A stretch of 64,000 nucleotides of DNA, taken from positions 620,001 through 684,000 of the forward strand of contig JAIETZ010000001.1 in assembly GCA_019744775.1 (NCBI GenBank), written 5' to 3'. Under the pieces are notes generated by a model. It had not been told where the DNA came from and searched no databases. It worked only from the letters and a program-made list of their open reading frames with translations. The stretch is from Candidatus Obscuribacterales bacterium (GTDB lineage: Bacteria; Cyanobacteriota; Vampirovibrionia; Obscuribacterales; Obscuribacteraceae). Positions 18,701 to 25,930 of the stretch are shown piece by piece. Every line of letters starts with the position of its first letter. Positions within the stretch are counted from its first letter, which is position 1. The position numbers and the translations under genes are program-made.

Positions 18701-18973
18701 CGAGATCCCAAAATCAAATACGACTTCAACACTTCAATTAACCGCAAAGACACCTCAGCATCGGACGCAGCGGCGTGGTTCTGCCGCCTGCTTTCCGAGC
18801 GTCTTGTCGGTCAATTAGATGTAGATCTGGCATTCTGCCTGGCAGTGCATTTAATCAAAGAACAACAACTCTCCACAGATGCGCAAATAGTTCTCTTGCA
18901 TAAAGTCCGCCAGGCTCTTGAGGGTTTCCTCAACGAAGGCGAAGAAGAAATGCAAGAACCGCAACAAGAATAA
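15770..18973 (+). CDS. HerA-like (DUF87-type) P-loop ATPase with paired Cys clusters
   Basis: 1067 residues, no membrane segment. The N-terminal 400 residues hold a poorly characterised region with alpha/beta elements (GFLILGSKTGVNYYMG, FGILVLAFPIPSQYI). The ATPase core has Walker A GVTGGGKT (415-422) and Walker B HVMLVEEAHRLL (Glu660, Glu661), with the sensor-like FIIADQIPNKLAPEALKNTN stretch typical of HerA/VirB4-like motor ATPases. Two identical-spacing clusters follow: CRFCLHRC (814, 817, 821) and CGPCTSKC (960, 963, 967), probably binding zinc or an iron-sulfur cluster. HerA relatives form hexamers that pump DNA or protein. Its 6-base spacing from the VirD4-like gene suggests one machine. 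The substrate is unknown. Confidence 0.8.
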   Translation: MESTGGNRNIWEERIAELRRYDLDILETEPPNPMEVQSWPIPGLTFVRIDGILRSWDIEREKQQQNQNNQPKNDPNQLPQRMYLMEDALAGLHSQKSNLGFLILGSKTGVNYYMGMSVPTSGETSNGEDAAQISYTTVKSILHSVYNGVDIYKEPFSSDQIKQMITPLTAHVGITTGIPALKSTTGDTMESEQIERIANGLQGHEFGILVLAFPIPSQYISKEEFTVVDQIQRAQESEDPEKKKKIKYYLELQDAYLKHLQLGTAIGSWQTGVYFFAPDRSVFVRLQSLIRATYVDETSRPTPLRTHEFSGLKPHSEQFGLLSNTRSGENVSQLLGYRFVTPLNSRMLSAYIHLPKREMPGFRVRRSAEFSLAEVPPKNPERVIAVGNILDRGVDTGNLYNVDVDALQKHTIVCGVTGGGKTNTCFYLLNQLWRYKVPFMVIEPAKSEYRHMMLMSETFKGVGQAFSLGDETVSPFRLNPFEIMKGVKVQTHLDALKSVFNASFEMYAPMPQVLEKALNAIYNVRGWDLVQNCNRRLPPGVNPGDPDCPPEIYPTMKDLFEIIDPITESFGYSERIGPDVQAALKARIGSLLIGGKGQMLNTRRSIPPEILFGRPTVVELKMVSEDSEKSFLMGMLLVFLYEYRESLGPHDNLQHVMLVEEAHRLLKNIPTGQSSESANPAGKAVEFFTNMLAEIRSYGQGFIIADQIPNKLAPEALKNTNLKIMHRIVATDDRDSMGGAMNLDDIQKRHVTALGTGRAIVYAERMEQPYHLAIMYDKTASVPPPETPEESDTVVREAMKEMKIVENFDKHLGCRFCLHRCDSQIFDTAVPVADDPQFRQVFNRYVLSTIKDLTQLVQFRPKIISEIQRVIGGRARSGNLPGITWCVLTQASERYFERKGEENYWYYDQVREQHMRWLNLLRPAFQPTEVNRRIDMSVLRQWREDFLELHKRDQGPLPTCGPCTSKCLYRFEVNEVVRDPKIKYDFNTSINRKDTSASDAAAWFCRLLSERLVGQLDVDLAFCLAVHLIKEQQLSTDAQIVLLHKVRQALEGFLNEGEEEMQEPQQE

Positions 18974-18993
18974 AATCGAAGAAAGGACAATCA

Positions 18994-19659
18994 ATGAAAG
19001 CAGCAAGTCTTGCGGCAATTGCTCTAGTGCTTGGTTCGAGCTTGGCATGTTATGCCGAGACGCCACAACAAGTTTGGGATCGGCTGAAAGAAGGCAACAA
19101 ACGCTATCTTGGCGGCAAAAGTATTCATCCGCGTTTTGATGCTGCTAAACGACAACAAACAGCTCTTAATGGTCAAAAACCAATTGCTACCATTTTAGGA
19201 TGCGCCGATGCACGCGTGCCTCCAGAAGTAGTTTTCGACCAAGGTTTTGGAGACCTGTTTGTCGTCAGAGTTGCCGGCAATGTCTGTGCAATAGCTGAAT
19301 TAGCCTCGATTGAATATGGCGTCAAATACGTAAAAACGCCTCTAGTTGTTGTTTTAGGACATACGCAATGTGGTGCTGTAGATGGTGCAGTAAGGGGAGC
19401 AGAATTGAAGGGAAGCTTACCGAAACTGATGGCTCTGATAACACCGACAACCGACAAAACCAAAAAGAATCATCCGGAACTAAAAGGCAAAGACCTTCTC
19501 AACGCCGCAATCGAAGACAATGTGCGTAACTCCATTTCCGAGATCAAGAAAAACAGCCCAGGATTGACAGACTTGGTCAAGCAAAAGAAACTGCTAATCG
19601 TCGGCGGCATCCGCAACATTGAAAATGGCACAATACGCTGGTTGGATGCAAAGCAGTAG
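18994..19659 (+). CDS. Periplasmic beta-class carbonic anhydrase
   Basis: Converts CO2 to bicarbonate. 221 residues with a signal peptide (MKAASLAAIALVLGSSLACYA, cleavage near residue 21). The zinc site is complete: GCADARVPPE gives Cys70, Asp72 and Arg74, and LGHTQCGAV gives His123 and Cys126. The canonical CADSR is changed to CADAR, a tolerated variant. The C-terminal VGGIRNIENGTIRWL is the usual last strand of the family. It follows the HerA-like gene by 20 bases with AAAGGAC as ribosome site, so it may be co-transcribed. Export of a beta-class enzyme points to periplasmic CO2/bicarbonate exchange. Its stop abuts the stop of the convergent LCP gene. Confidence 0.92.
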   Translation: MKAASLAAIALVLGSSLACYAETPQQVWDRLKEGNKRYLGGKSIHPRFDAAKRQQTALNGQKPIATILGCADARVPPEVVFDQGFGDLFVVRVAGNVCAIAELASIEYGVKYVKTPLVVVLGHTQCGAVDGAVRGAELKGSLPKLMALITPTTDKTKKNHPELKGKDLLNAAIEDNVRNSISEIKKNSPGLTDLVKQKKLLIVGGIRNIENGTIRWLDAKQ

Positions 19660-21045
19660 TTACTGCAAAACTGATACTGGTCGCACGCGAGACATCATAG
19701 GAGTTCCAGCATAAGCGCTATCAGCCGGCGGCGGGAACATGTCCGCCATTGCATTCATTACATTCGGCGAAATCACGAGAGTAAAGTCTGTATAAGAGCG
19801 CGATTCCGGATTGACGACGGTCGGCCATTTCTCCATTTGCGGAAGAACTTTTCTCAGTTCGTTGGTATTTTCCTGGCTGGCACGCGAGCTGTGCGCAATT
19901 ATCTCTTCGTGACGGCACTCTATTTCATCGACACGCCATTTATACCGGACCTTGTATCCGGCTTCAGTCAACTTTGTCTCAAAATAGTCAGCCACCTTCT
20001 CGCAGCCACGCGGATAACGAATAGAAACACGAATTGGTTTATTGGTGACAACTTCTGCCGGACTTGTCTCTGTTGCAAGAGCTTGCTCGTTGGTACCTAC
20101 TAATCTATCTATAGCAATGCGACTGGCTTTCATATCCGGCAACCAATAGCTAATACCGCCAATCATGGCGCCTTCACCGGGCAATGTAGCAGTGACAATT
20201 TGATGCGGTTCAATTTCTCTGCCGAAAGAAAGCAGGCGAGCCATTTGATCGAGTGAAAGATCCGTAGATACAAATTCATTGGCTAATCCCATTAGCTCAG
20301 GCAGGCGCAATAGTACTTGCGGCTCTTTAAGTTTGTGTGCCACTTGTCTCAAAAACCACTGCTGGCGCTCCATGCGTCCGATATCACCACGAGGATCATG
20401 ACGAAAACGCACATACTCTTCCATTTCTACCGGGCTGAGGGTATGCAATCCGGGCTTCAAATCCACATTGAGTTTGGCTGTGTGATCGACATAGTGCATT
20501 TCCTTTTCAACCAGCACTTCGCATGGTCCCAAGAATTCGCAGACCTTTTTCAAGCCAACAGTATCGATGACCACATAGTGATCAATATTGACGTCGAAGT
20601 TTTGGCTGACTGCTTCCATGGCAAGCGTCGGTCCACCCAAGGCATGCGCCGAGTTTATTTTGCTGAAGCCATGTCCTCTTGGAATAATCACACGACTATC
20701 TCTAGGGATACTGATAAGTCCGACTTGTTTAGTAGCGGGGTCAATGCTTGCCAGCATCATCGTGTCTGAACGAGTGCCGACATATCTTTGGGAATTAGGA
20801 CCATTTGAATCAACACCCATAAGCAGAATGACCATCCGCTTGTCAAGACTGGGCAAAATTGGAATGGAGGGAGGCGCGGGCTTAGCCGCAAGCGCTTCTT
20901 TGATTGGTATGGGAAGATGAGGAAGAGCTGCGCGAGCATGACTGGACAGATTGAAGAGCAAAGCGCCCGTCAAGATGCCCATCAGCACTGCCATTAGTGC
21001 TTGCCAGAGGAAAAATGGAGGCGAAGTAGGATCGCTGACTCTCAA
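19660..21045 (-). CDS. LytR-CpsA-Psr (LCP) family protein with LytR_C domain
   Basis: LCP enzymes attach glycopolymers from lipid carriers to the cell wall. 461 residues: an N-terminal membrane anchor (FLWQALMAVLMGILTGALLF), the LCP catalytic domain from about 70 to 300 (LLMGVDSNGP, TRSDTMMLASID, SIPRDSRV, KINSAHALGG, YVRFRHDPRGDIGRMERQQ, all family blocks with the conserved Arg/Asp residues), and a LytR_C-type domain at about 340-430. The start is TTG at 21045, with AGGTG about 6 bases before it. A later ATG (residue 18) would cut into the anchor. LCP proteins are mostly studied in Gram-positives but also occur in cyanobacteria. Confidence 0.92.
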   Translation of the reverse strand: MRVSDPTSPPFFLWQALMAVLMGILTGALLFNLSSHARAALPHLPIPIKEALAAKPAPPSIPILPSLDKRMVILLMGVDSNGPNSQRYVGTRSDTMMLASIDPATKQVGLISIPRDSRVIIPRGHGFSKINSAHALGGPTLAMEAVSQNFDVNIDHYVVIDTVGLKKVCEFLGPCEVLVEKEMHYVDHTAKLNVDLKPGLHTLSPVEMEEYVRFRHDPRGDIGRMERQQWFLRQVAHKLKEPQVLLRLPELMGLANEFVSTDLSLDQMARLLSFGREIEPHQIVTATLPGEGAMIGGISYWLPDMKASRIAIDRLVGTNEQALATETSPAEVVTNKPIRVSIRYPRGCEKVADYFETKLTEAGYKVRYKWRVDEIECRHEEIIAHSSRASQENTNELRKVLPQMEKWPTVVNPESRSYTDFTLVISPNVMNAMADMFPPPADSAYAGTPMMSRVRPVSVLQ

Positions 21046-21175
21046 ATTACACCTGCGTCATAAAATTAGTCTCCATGTCAATCTTATCCCCCGGACATGA
21101 CTGAACTACCCCTTCCGGGTTAAGATTTAAACGACAATTTACCTGGTTAATACGTTGTAAAAGAGGTGCATTACC

Positions 21176-21835
21176 GTGCTGTTATTTCTAGACACTGCCA
21201 ACATCAACGAAATCAAAGAAATCAACCAATGGGGTTGCTTGAACGGCATTACCACCAACCCATCGCTCGTCGTCAAAGAGGGCGGAGACTTCAAGAGTCT
21301 TGTAAAAGAAATCTGCTCGATAGTCAAAGGTCCAGTATCTGCCGAAGTTGTTTCAACAGACACTGAGGGCATGGTCAAAGAAGGACGTGATATTGCCACC
21401 TGGGCCGAAAATGTCATGGTCAAATGCCCTTTAACTCCTGCTGGTTTGGCTGCCACAAGCATCCTCAACAACGAAGGCATAAAGGTAAACGTCACACTTT
21501 GCTTTTCAGTCAACCAAGCAATTTTGGCAGCCCGCGCCGGTGCCACATTTGTCAGCCCATTCTTGGGCAGACTGGATGACATCAACGAAGACGGCATCAG
21601 ACTAATTGAGGACATCGTGGAAGTCTTCCGCATTCACGACCTGAAGACAAAAGTTTTGGCAGCCAGTATTCGCCACCCTGTGCACATCACTAAAGTAGCC
21701 CTGGCTGGTGCTGATATTGCCACAATGCCTTACAAGGTCTTCAAGCAACTAGTTCATCACCCGCTAACAGACACCGGCTTGCAGCTATTCCTCAACGACT
21801 GGAACAAGGCTAAAGTAGCCGTTTCGTCAAAGTAG
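21176..21835 (+). CDS. Transaldolase / fructose-6-phosphate aldolase family
   Basis: 219 residues, the short TalC/FSA type of class I aldolase. It moves a dihydroxyacetone unit between sugar phosphates in the pentose-phosphate pathway. Visible motifs: [21 protein letters not shown], the Schiff-base lysine in [11 protein letters not shown] (Lys83), [19 protein letters not shown], and SPFLGRLDD. The C-terminal [18 protein letters not shown] is standard. The GTG start at 21176 has AAGAGGTG upstream and gives the correct N-terminus. A metallopeptidase gene begins 9 bases after the stop. Sequence alone does not decide between transaldolase and FSA activity. Confidence 0.92.
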   Translation: MLLFLDTANINEIKEINQWGCLNGITTNPSLVVKEGGDFKSLVKEICSIVKGPVSAEVVSTDTEGMVKEGRDIATWAENVMVKCPLTPAGLAATSILNNEGIKVNVTLCFSVNQAILAARAGATFVSPFLGRLDDINEDGIRLIEDIVEVFRIHDLKTKVLAASIRHPVHITKVALAGADIATMPYKVFKQLVHHPLTDTGLQLFLNDWNKAKVAVSSK

Positions 21836-21844
21836 TAATGCAAC

Positions 21845-23092
21845 GTGTCTAGAGAGCGTGCTGCTCAAGTAGTTAAAACAAACGGCCCGAGTGGGTTTAT
21901 CGAACTACCTGGGCAAATGCTTGTTGTCGACTACGGCAAAATCTACCACAACGGTCAGCCTGTGGGGTTTCTGCATGAAAATGGTCTGGTCTGGTCCGAG
22001 TCGCCTATAGTCGGCTCATTTGAAGGACTTCAACCAATTGAAACCATTCCTGGTGCAAAGTTCCGTGGCATAGACCAGAATGGTTTTGAACTTGAATTGC
22101 CTGGAGAGAACAAGGGACCGACAGGCACTCTCGTATACAACAACATACATCTGGCGGCAATCAACGGGCGGCTAGCAACTTCAGACCACCAGTTAATCGG
22201 CGAAATAGATGACGCCGGCTGCATTTACTTGCGCGACAAAGAAAAAAAAGAAGTACGGCGTAAACTGGACGAAAACAGCCAACTATCAACAATTGGTCAA
22301 GGTATCGATAGCAAAGGACAAAAGTGGCAAGTTGAAATAACTCGTCCGCTTTATCGCAAAGACAAACCCTATTTTGAAAACGAAATCATTCGCTATTTCG
22401 AAGACTTCGACAAACTGACGGCCCCGCAGAAAAAATATGTCAAAGACACAATGAAGTTCTGGGCGGTGTCAGGACTATTGCAAATCGTCCGCAAATCAGA
22501 AGGCACTGCAGCATTAGGCAATGTCAAACACGGAACTGCAGGTGTTACAGGAGTTCGCACAGGATTCGTCACTTTGGATAGAGAAGAGTTTGAAAAAGAA
22601 GTCAAACTCTACAAGCAATATGGATGTTTCTGGGTAGTAGCGCGACCACAGCTAGAAGTTAGACTCAACCAAGTAGTTGCACACGAATTTGGCCACCAAT
22701 TAGAATTTGTTTTGTCTCAAGCCGCACAAGAAAGAATTCAAAACCTTTACGAAAAGCGCCTTAAAGCTTGTGTTAAGTTGCACCCGTCACCAAAAGGCGT
22801 AGATGCTGAAACGGAATTTGTAGTGCCGGAGCGCATCGACAAGCGTTGTTTTATTTCAGGTTACGCCAAATCCAGTGCCCATGAGTATTTTGCTGAAGCC
22901 GTTGCTGCCTTTGCCGTGATTGCCGGACGGCAGGAACTTTTGAAAATTGATCCGGATATGCACGCCATACTCTGCGAACTTGTCACAACACCAGAGACAC
23001 TTGTGCGTCCAGTCTTTGTTGAAACGGCTCTAGCATTACAAGCCAGCCTGCGCATCGGCGGCGAATTAGAGTCAAATATTTTGTCCACGTAA
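21845..23092 (+). CDS. Putative zinc metallopeptidase (gluzincin, ATLF-like arrangement)
   Basis: 415 residues from a GTG start, no signal peptide. The N-terminal half (about 1-180) is made of short beta-type segments with repeated hairpin patterns (GKIYHNGQPVGFLHENG, RGIDQNGFELELPG). The C-terminal half has the zincin motif VVAHEFGHQLE (His280, Glu281, His284) and, 60 residues later, SSAHEYFAEAVAAF, where Glu347 or Glu351 would be the third ligand. The SGYAKSSAHEYFAEA layout is reminiscent of anthrax-lethal-factor-like and Pro-Pro endopeptidase domains (M34), but I cannot confirm it. It lies 9 bases after the transaldolase gene and probably shares its mRNA. The substrate is unknown. Confidence 0.7.
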   Translation: MSRERAAQVVKTNGPSGFIELPGQMLVVDYGKIYHNGQPVGFLHENGLVWSESPIVGSFEGLQPIETIPGAKFRGIDQNGFELELPGENKGPTGTLVYNNIHLAAINGRLATSDHQLIGEIDDAGCIYLRDKEKKEVRRKLDENSQLSTIGQGIDSKGQKWQVEITRPLYRKDKPYFENEIIRYFEDFDKLTAPQKKYVKDTMKFWAVSGLLQIVRKSEGTAALGNVKHGTAGVTGVRTGFVTLDREEFEKEVKLYKQYGCFWVVARPQLEVRLNQVVAHEFGHQLEFVLSQAAQERIQNLYEKRLKACVKLHPSPKGVDAETEFVVPERIDKRCFISGYAKSSAHEYFAEAVAAFAVIAGRQELLKIDPDMHAILCELVTTPETLVRPVFVETALALQASLRIGGELESNILST

Positions 23093-23155
23093 ACGAAGGC
23101 ATTTGCTCGTTGGATTCAAATATTTGTCCGCGTAAACGGGGGCATTTTGTTCGTT
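23072..23155 (+). repeat. Imperfect tandem duplication of about 41 bases
   Basis: 23072-23112 and 23116-23155 are two similar copies: both begin TCAAATATT, contain a TGTCC.CGTAAACG block and end in TCGTTG. The first copy includes the last codons and stop of the metallopeptidase gene, so the duplication arose from the gene end. The palindromic repeat follows immediately. Confidence 0.7.
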
Positions 23156-23178
23156 GTAGGGGCGCATTGCATGCGCCC
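23156..23178 (+). repeat. Dispersed palindromic repeat, copy B
   Basis: Same unit as at 5263-5285, in opposite orientation: GTAG followed by GGGCGCAT-TGC-ATGCGCCC. It follows the metallopeptidase gene and the tandem duplication, and precedes the YPQF-repeat gene by 55 bases. Confidence 0.7.
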
Positions 23179-23233
23179 GCATCGCGGTTAAATTGGTCAC
23201 CAAACTGGGTAACTAGTAGGTGGGGTTAGAACC

Positions 23234-24376
23234 ATGGCCAGTTGGACTTTCCGGAATTTAGCTCTAAGCTTGGCAGCCTTTGTCCTGGCGAGTTCAACAG
23301 CGCTTGCCGCAAATCCGTCGGCGACTACGACAAAGCCGAAACCCATACCACAGTTAAAAGCCATAAGTCCGAGTCAGGCTAAAACAGACACAGTTAGGCG
23401 CACATTACCGGTCGGTGTCGATCCCGGTGCAATGGACAATGCCGGCGGTCCTTCACAATCAGTAATGGACGATCTCAGCGATGCACCGCCTCCTAATCTG
23501 CCTGCAGCCCAACCCTGGACTGATACACCGAAGCAGCAACCGCAATGGCAAACAAATGTGCCAACCCAAAACGCGGCGCCAACAAAGCCATCAACAGCAT
23601 TTCCCTCTGAAGATATGATCCCAGACTTCAATAAGCCCTTTCCATCTGCTGCCAATCAAGCAATGCAAGCGCAACCAGCACATCCGCCACAGCCTGTTTA
23701 TCCGCAGTTTCAACAACTGCCACCGGAACAACCAGCTTATCCTCAATATCAACAAGTGCCGCAGCAGTCGGTCTATCCTCAATTCACTCAGCCACAGCAA
23801 CCCATGCAATTTATGCAAGCCGGGCAACAACCAATGTATCCGCAGTTTCAACAACAAATGCCGATGCAACCACCTGCATATCCCCAATATCAACAGCCCT
23901 ATCCACAGTATGCGCAGCAAATGCCTATGCAACAAATTCCAGCACAGCAAGGATATCCACAGTTTCAACAGCAGATGCCGATGCAAACTTCCTATCCACA
24001 GTTTCAACAACAAGCTCCGGCACAGCCCGTCTATCCACAATTCCAACAACAGGTACCGGCACAACCAATCTATCCCCAGTTTCAGCAACAACAAGTGCCG
24101 CAAGGATATCCCCAATTTCCGTCACAATTTGCCAAACCAGCAGCACAAAGTGCAGTGCCGGCAAAGAAACCAACAACTGCCGCTGTCAAAAAAACAGTCA
24201 GCGATGCGGAGCGAGTGTCTCGCATGGAAAAAATTGCCTTCGGTAAAGTGTATTCACAAGAAGAAGTAGCCGATCGCGTGGACAGACTAGAGACAAAGGT
24301 TTTCGGAAAGCCTAAAGATGGTGCGGTACATCAGCGCATTTCAGGTTTGGAAAAAGCCTTAAAAGTGGGATACTAA
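23234..24376 (+). CDS. Secreted Pro/Gln-rich protein with YPQF repeats and C-terminal R-LE-VFG domain
   Basis: 380 residues. Signal peptide (FRNLALSLAAFVLASSTALA, cleavage near residue 26). A Pro/Thr-rich region to about 140, then roughly 15 repeats of YPQF/YPQY followed by QQ(M/Q)P (about 150-300), a probably extended elastic or adhesive segment. The last 60 residues are ordered: SDAERVSRMEKIAFGKVY, then DRVDRLETKVFGKP, then QRISGLEKAL, a repeated R-x2-x-LE-x2-x-FG pattern that I associate with proteins of the Melainabacteria/cyanobacterial lineage. Ribosome site AGGTGGGG. A GTG-started hydrolase gene follows 4 bases after the stop. The function is not known; a surface or cell-wall role is inferred. 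Confidence 0.75.
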   Translation: MASWTFRNLALSLAAFVLASSTALAANPSATTTKPKPIPQLKAISPSQAKTDTVRRTLPVGVDPGAMDNAGGPSQSVMDDLSDAPPPNLPAAQPWTDTPKQQPQWQTNVPTQNAAPTKPSTAFPSEDMIPDFNKPFPSAANQAMQAQPAHPPQPVYPQFQQLPPEQPAYPQYQQVPQQSVYPQFTQPQQPMQFMQAGQQPMYPQFQQQMPMQPPAYPQYQQPYPQYAQQMPMQQIPAQQGYPQFQQQMPMQTSYPQFQQQAPAQPVYPQFQQQVPAQPIYPQFQQQQVPQGYPQFPSQFAKPAAQSAVPAKKPTTAAVKKTVSDAERVSRMEKIAFGKVYSQEEVADRVDRLETKVFGKPKDGAVHQRISGLEKALKVGY

Positions 24377-24380
24377 GCCT

Positions 24381-25202
24381 GTGGAAACAGCCTTACTTCT
24401 AGCTTTGCTCTATTTGGTTTTATCGCCAAAAATTGCGCAGTCTTTTTACAACTGCATGCTCTTCTACCCTGACAAAGAGCAAGAAGATCTCTACAGCGTC
24501 ACACAGGTTGCCGGTATCACTATTGAAAATCAAACATTCAATTCCCAAAGCGGTATGGAACTGCATGGCTGGCTATTGAAAAATCCGAATTCAGAAAGGC
24601 TTATTCTCGTCAGTCACGGAAATGCCGGCAACATCAGTCATCGTGCATGGCTTGCGAAGTTGCTTATTGAATCTGGCAGTTCGGTTTTCCTGTATGACTA
24701 TCAAGGTTATGGTCGAAGTAAAGGCAGTCCATCAATTGTTGGTATCACTCAAGATGGACTGGCTGCCTTTGATTTCGTTGCCGACAAATTAGGTTACAAG
24801 CCGGAAAACATCGTTATATTCGGCGAATCGTTAGGTTCAGGAGTTGCCTGCCATATCGCATCGGCAAGACCTAGCAGAGGACTCATACTGCAGTCACCCT
24901 TCAGCTCTCTCCGGCATATTGCCTGTGAAAAGTTGCCTTGGCTGAGACTTTATCCAAACCCTTTAATGGTTACTCCCGATCTGGATAACTTGACTGTACT
25001 CAAAAGCTATAAACAACCTGTTTTGATAATTCACGGCAAACTAGACAAAACAGTCCCTCACGACCATGGTGAGCGCCTCTTTCAAATTGCCGGGGAAAGC
25101 AAAAAATTCATTAGTCTGCCGTCAGCCAGTCACAATGATGTTTACGACGTAGATCCACCAACCTACACTGAAACAATCAAAACTTTTCTAAGCGGACTCT
25201 AG
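24381..25202 (+). CDS. Alpha/beta hydrolase, membrane-anchored
   Basis: 273 residues, similar to the BEM46/ABHD13-like serine hydrolase group. An N-terminal hydrophobic segment (ALLLALLYLVLSPKIAQSF) probably anchors it. The fold is visible: oxyanion segment LVSHGNAGN, DYQGYGRSKG, nucleophile elbow GESLGSG (Ser150), acid in HGKLDKTVP (Asp222), and base SHNDV (His251). The catalytic triad is therefore complete. GTG start 4 bases after the YPQF-repeat gene, so co-transcribed. The stop codon TAG overlaps the stop of the opposite-strand gene within one CTAG palindrome (25199-25202). The natural ester, thioester or lipid substrate is unknown. Confidence 0.88.
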   Translation: METALLLALLYLVLSPKIAQSFYNCMLFYPDKEQEDLYSVTQVAGITIENQTFNSQSGMELHGWLLKNPNSERLILVSHGNAGNISHRAWLAKLLIESGSSVFLYDYQGYGRSKGSPSIVGITQDGLAAFDFVADKLGYKPENIVIFGESLGSGVACHIASARPSRGLILQSPFSSLRHIACEKLPWLRLYPNPLMVTPDLDNLTVLKSYKQPVLIIHGKLDKTVPHDHGERLFQIAGESKKFISLPSASHNDVYDVDPPTYTETIKTFLSGL

Positions 25203-25930
25203 AATGGCATAAATGATTTGGCTAATTCGACGTCCCTAGGAATGCCTGCCAGTCCGTAATGAGTGGGCAAATACCAGCGCAACATGGAAAGCACCGCGCC
25301 GTATTCATTCTCGTTGGCAAATTGATCCGGGAATATGGAAAACACCATGGCTTGCGGTGGTTCCGCAGCTGGATCCATCAGCAAAAATGCCCGCAGACTA
25401 GTCATATTGAGTCTTTGCGTGGCGAAGTTGCGAATGGCGGTGCGCACATAGCCGGGAAGATATTCTTCCGAAGGTTGTCCGACCATTACCTGACGGCTTT
25501 CCTCGACAACTTCTCTCGATAATTTGCCGGCAGCTGTTTCATTAATAAGTTCGCCTCTAATTCTTTCTTCAATGGGAATTTCCAATTTGCCGAATTCTTT
25601 GAAGCACCAGAGCATGCCGAATGGAAAAACCCATTCCGGTTTGCTCATGTCACCACGGGCAATAACCAGACCCAGTCCATTTTCCAGGCAGTGGCTCAAG
25701 ACGGTAGTTAGACTATAGCTGTGATATTGCTGCCCAGGCTCCGGAATATTGAGTAAGAGATAGGGAAAACCGTCAGGCCCGACAAAAACATTTTCGTCCG
25801 GCAAGGACAAACTTGCCGTATCAACGACTTTGTAGAATTTCTCTTTCCACTCTTCGTTGCGCTCAGCAAGCGGTACGGACAATAATCTGTCTATTTCTTC
25901 TGTTTTGCTTACGTCAGCTTCTTGGGTCAT
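25199..25930 (-). CDS. Conserved-looking hypothetical protein, soluble
   Basis: 243 residues, no signal peptide or membrane helix. It has a mixed alpha/beta look with aromatic- and proline-rich segments (VFVGPDGFPYLLLNIPEPG, KPEWVFPFGMLWCFKEFG, LRAFLLMDPAAEPPQ, MLRWYLPTHYGLAG). I do not recognise a family. The gene starts within the stop of the CNNM-type gene (ATGA at 25927-25930), so the two are translationally coupled and probably work in the same process. It could be an accessory protein of that membrane protein, but this is inference from coupling only. Confidence 0.7.
   Translation of the reverse strand: MTQEADVSKTEEIDRLLSVPLAERNEEWKEKFYKVVDTASLSLPDENVFVGPDGFPYLLLNIPEPGQQYHSYSLTTVLSHCLENGLGLVIARGDMSKPEWVFPFGMLWCFKEFGKLEIPIEERIRGELINETAAGKLSREVVEESRQVMVGQPSEEYLPGYVRTAIRNFATQRLNMTSLRAFLLMDPAAEPPQAMVFSIFPDQFANENEYGAVLSMLRWYLPTHYGLAGIPRDVELAKSFMPF

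Noticed and set aside
12449-18973. Integrated conjugative element
   Set aside because: No relaxase, integrase, pilin, VirB channel genes or attachment repeats are visible, and flanking genes are ordinary chromosomal ones.
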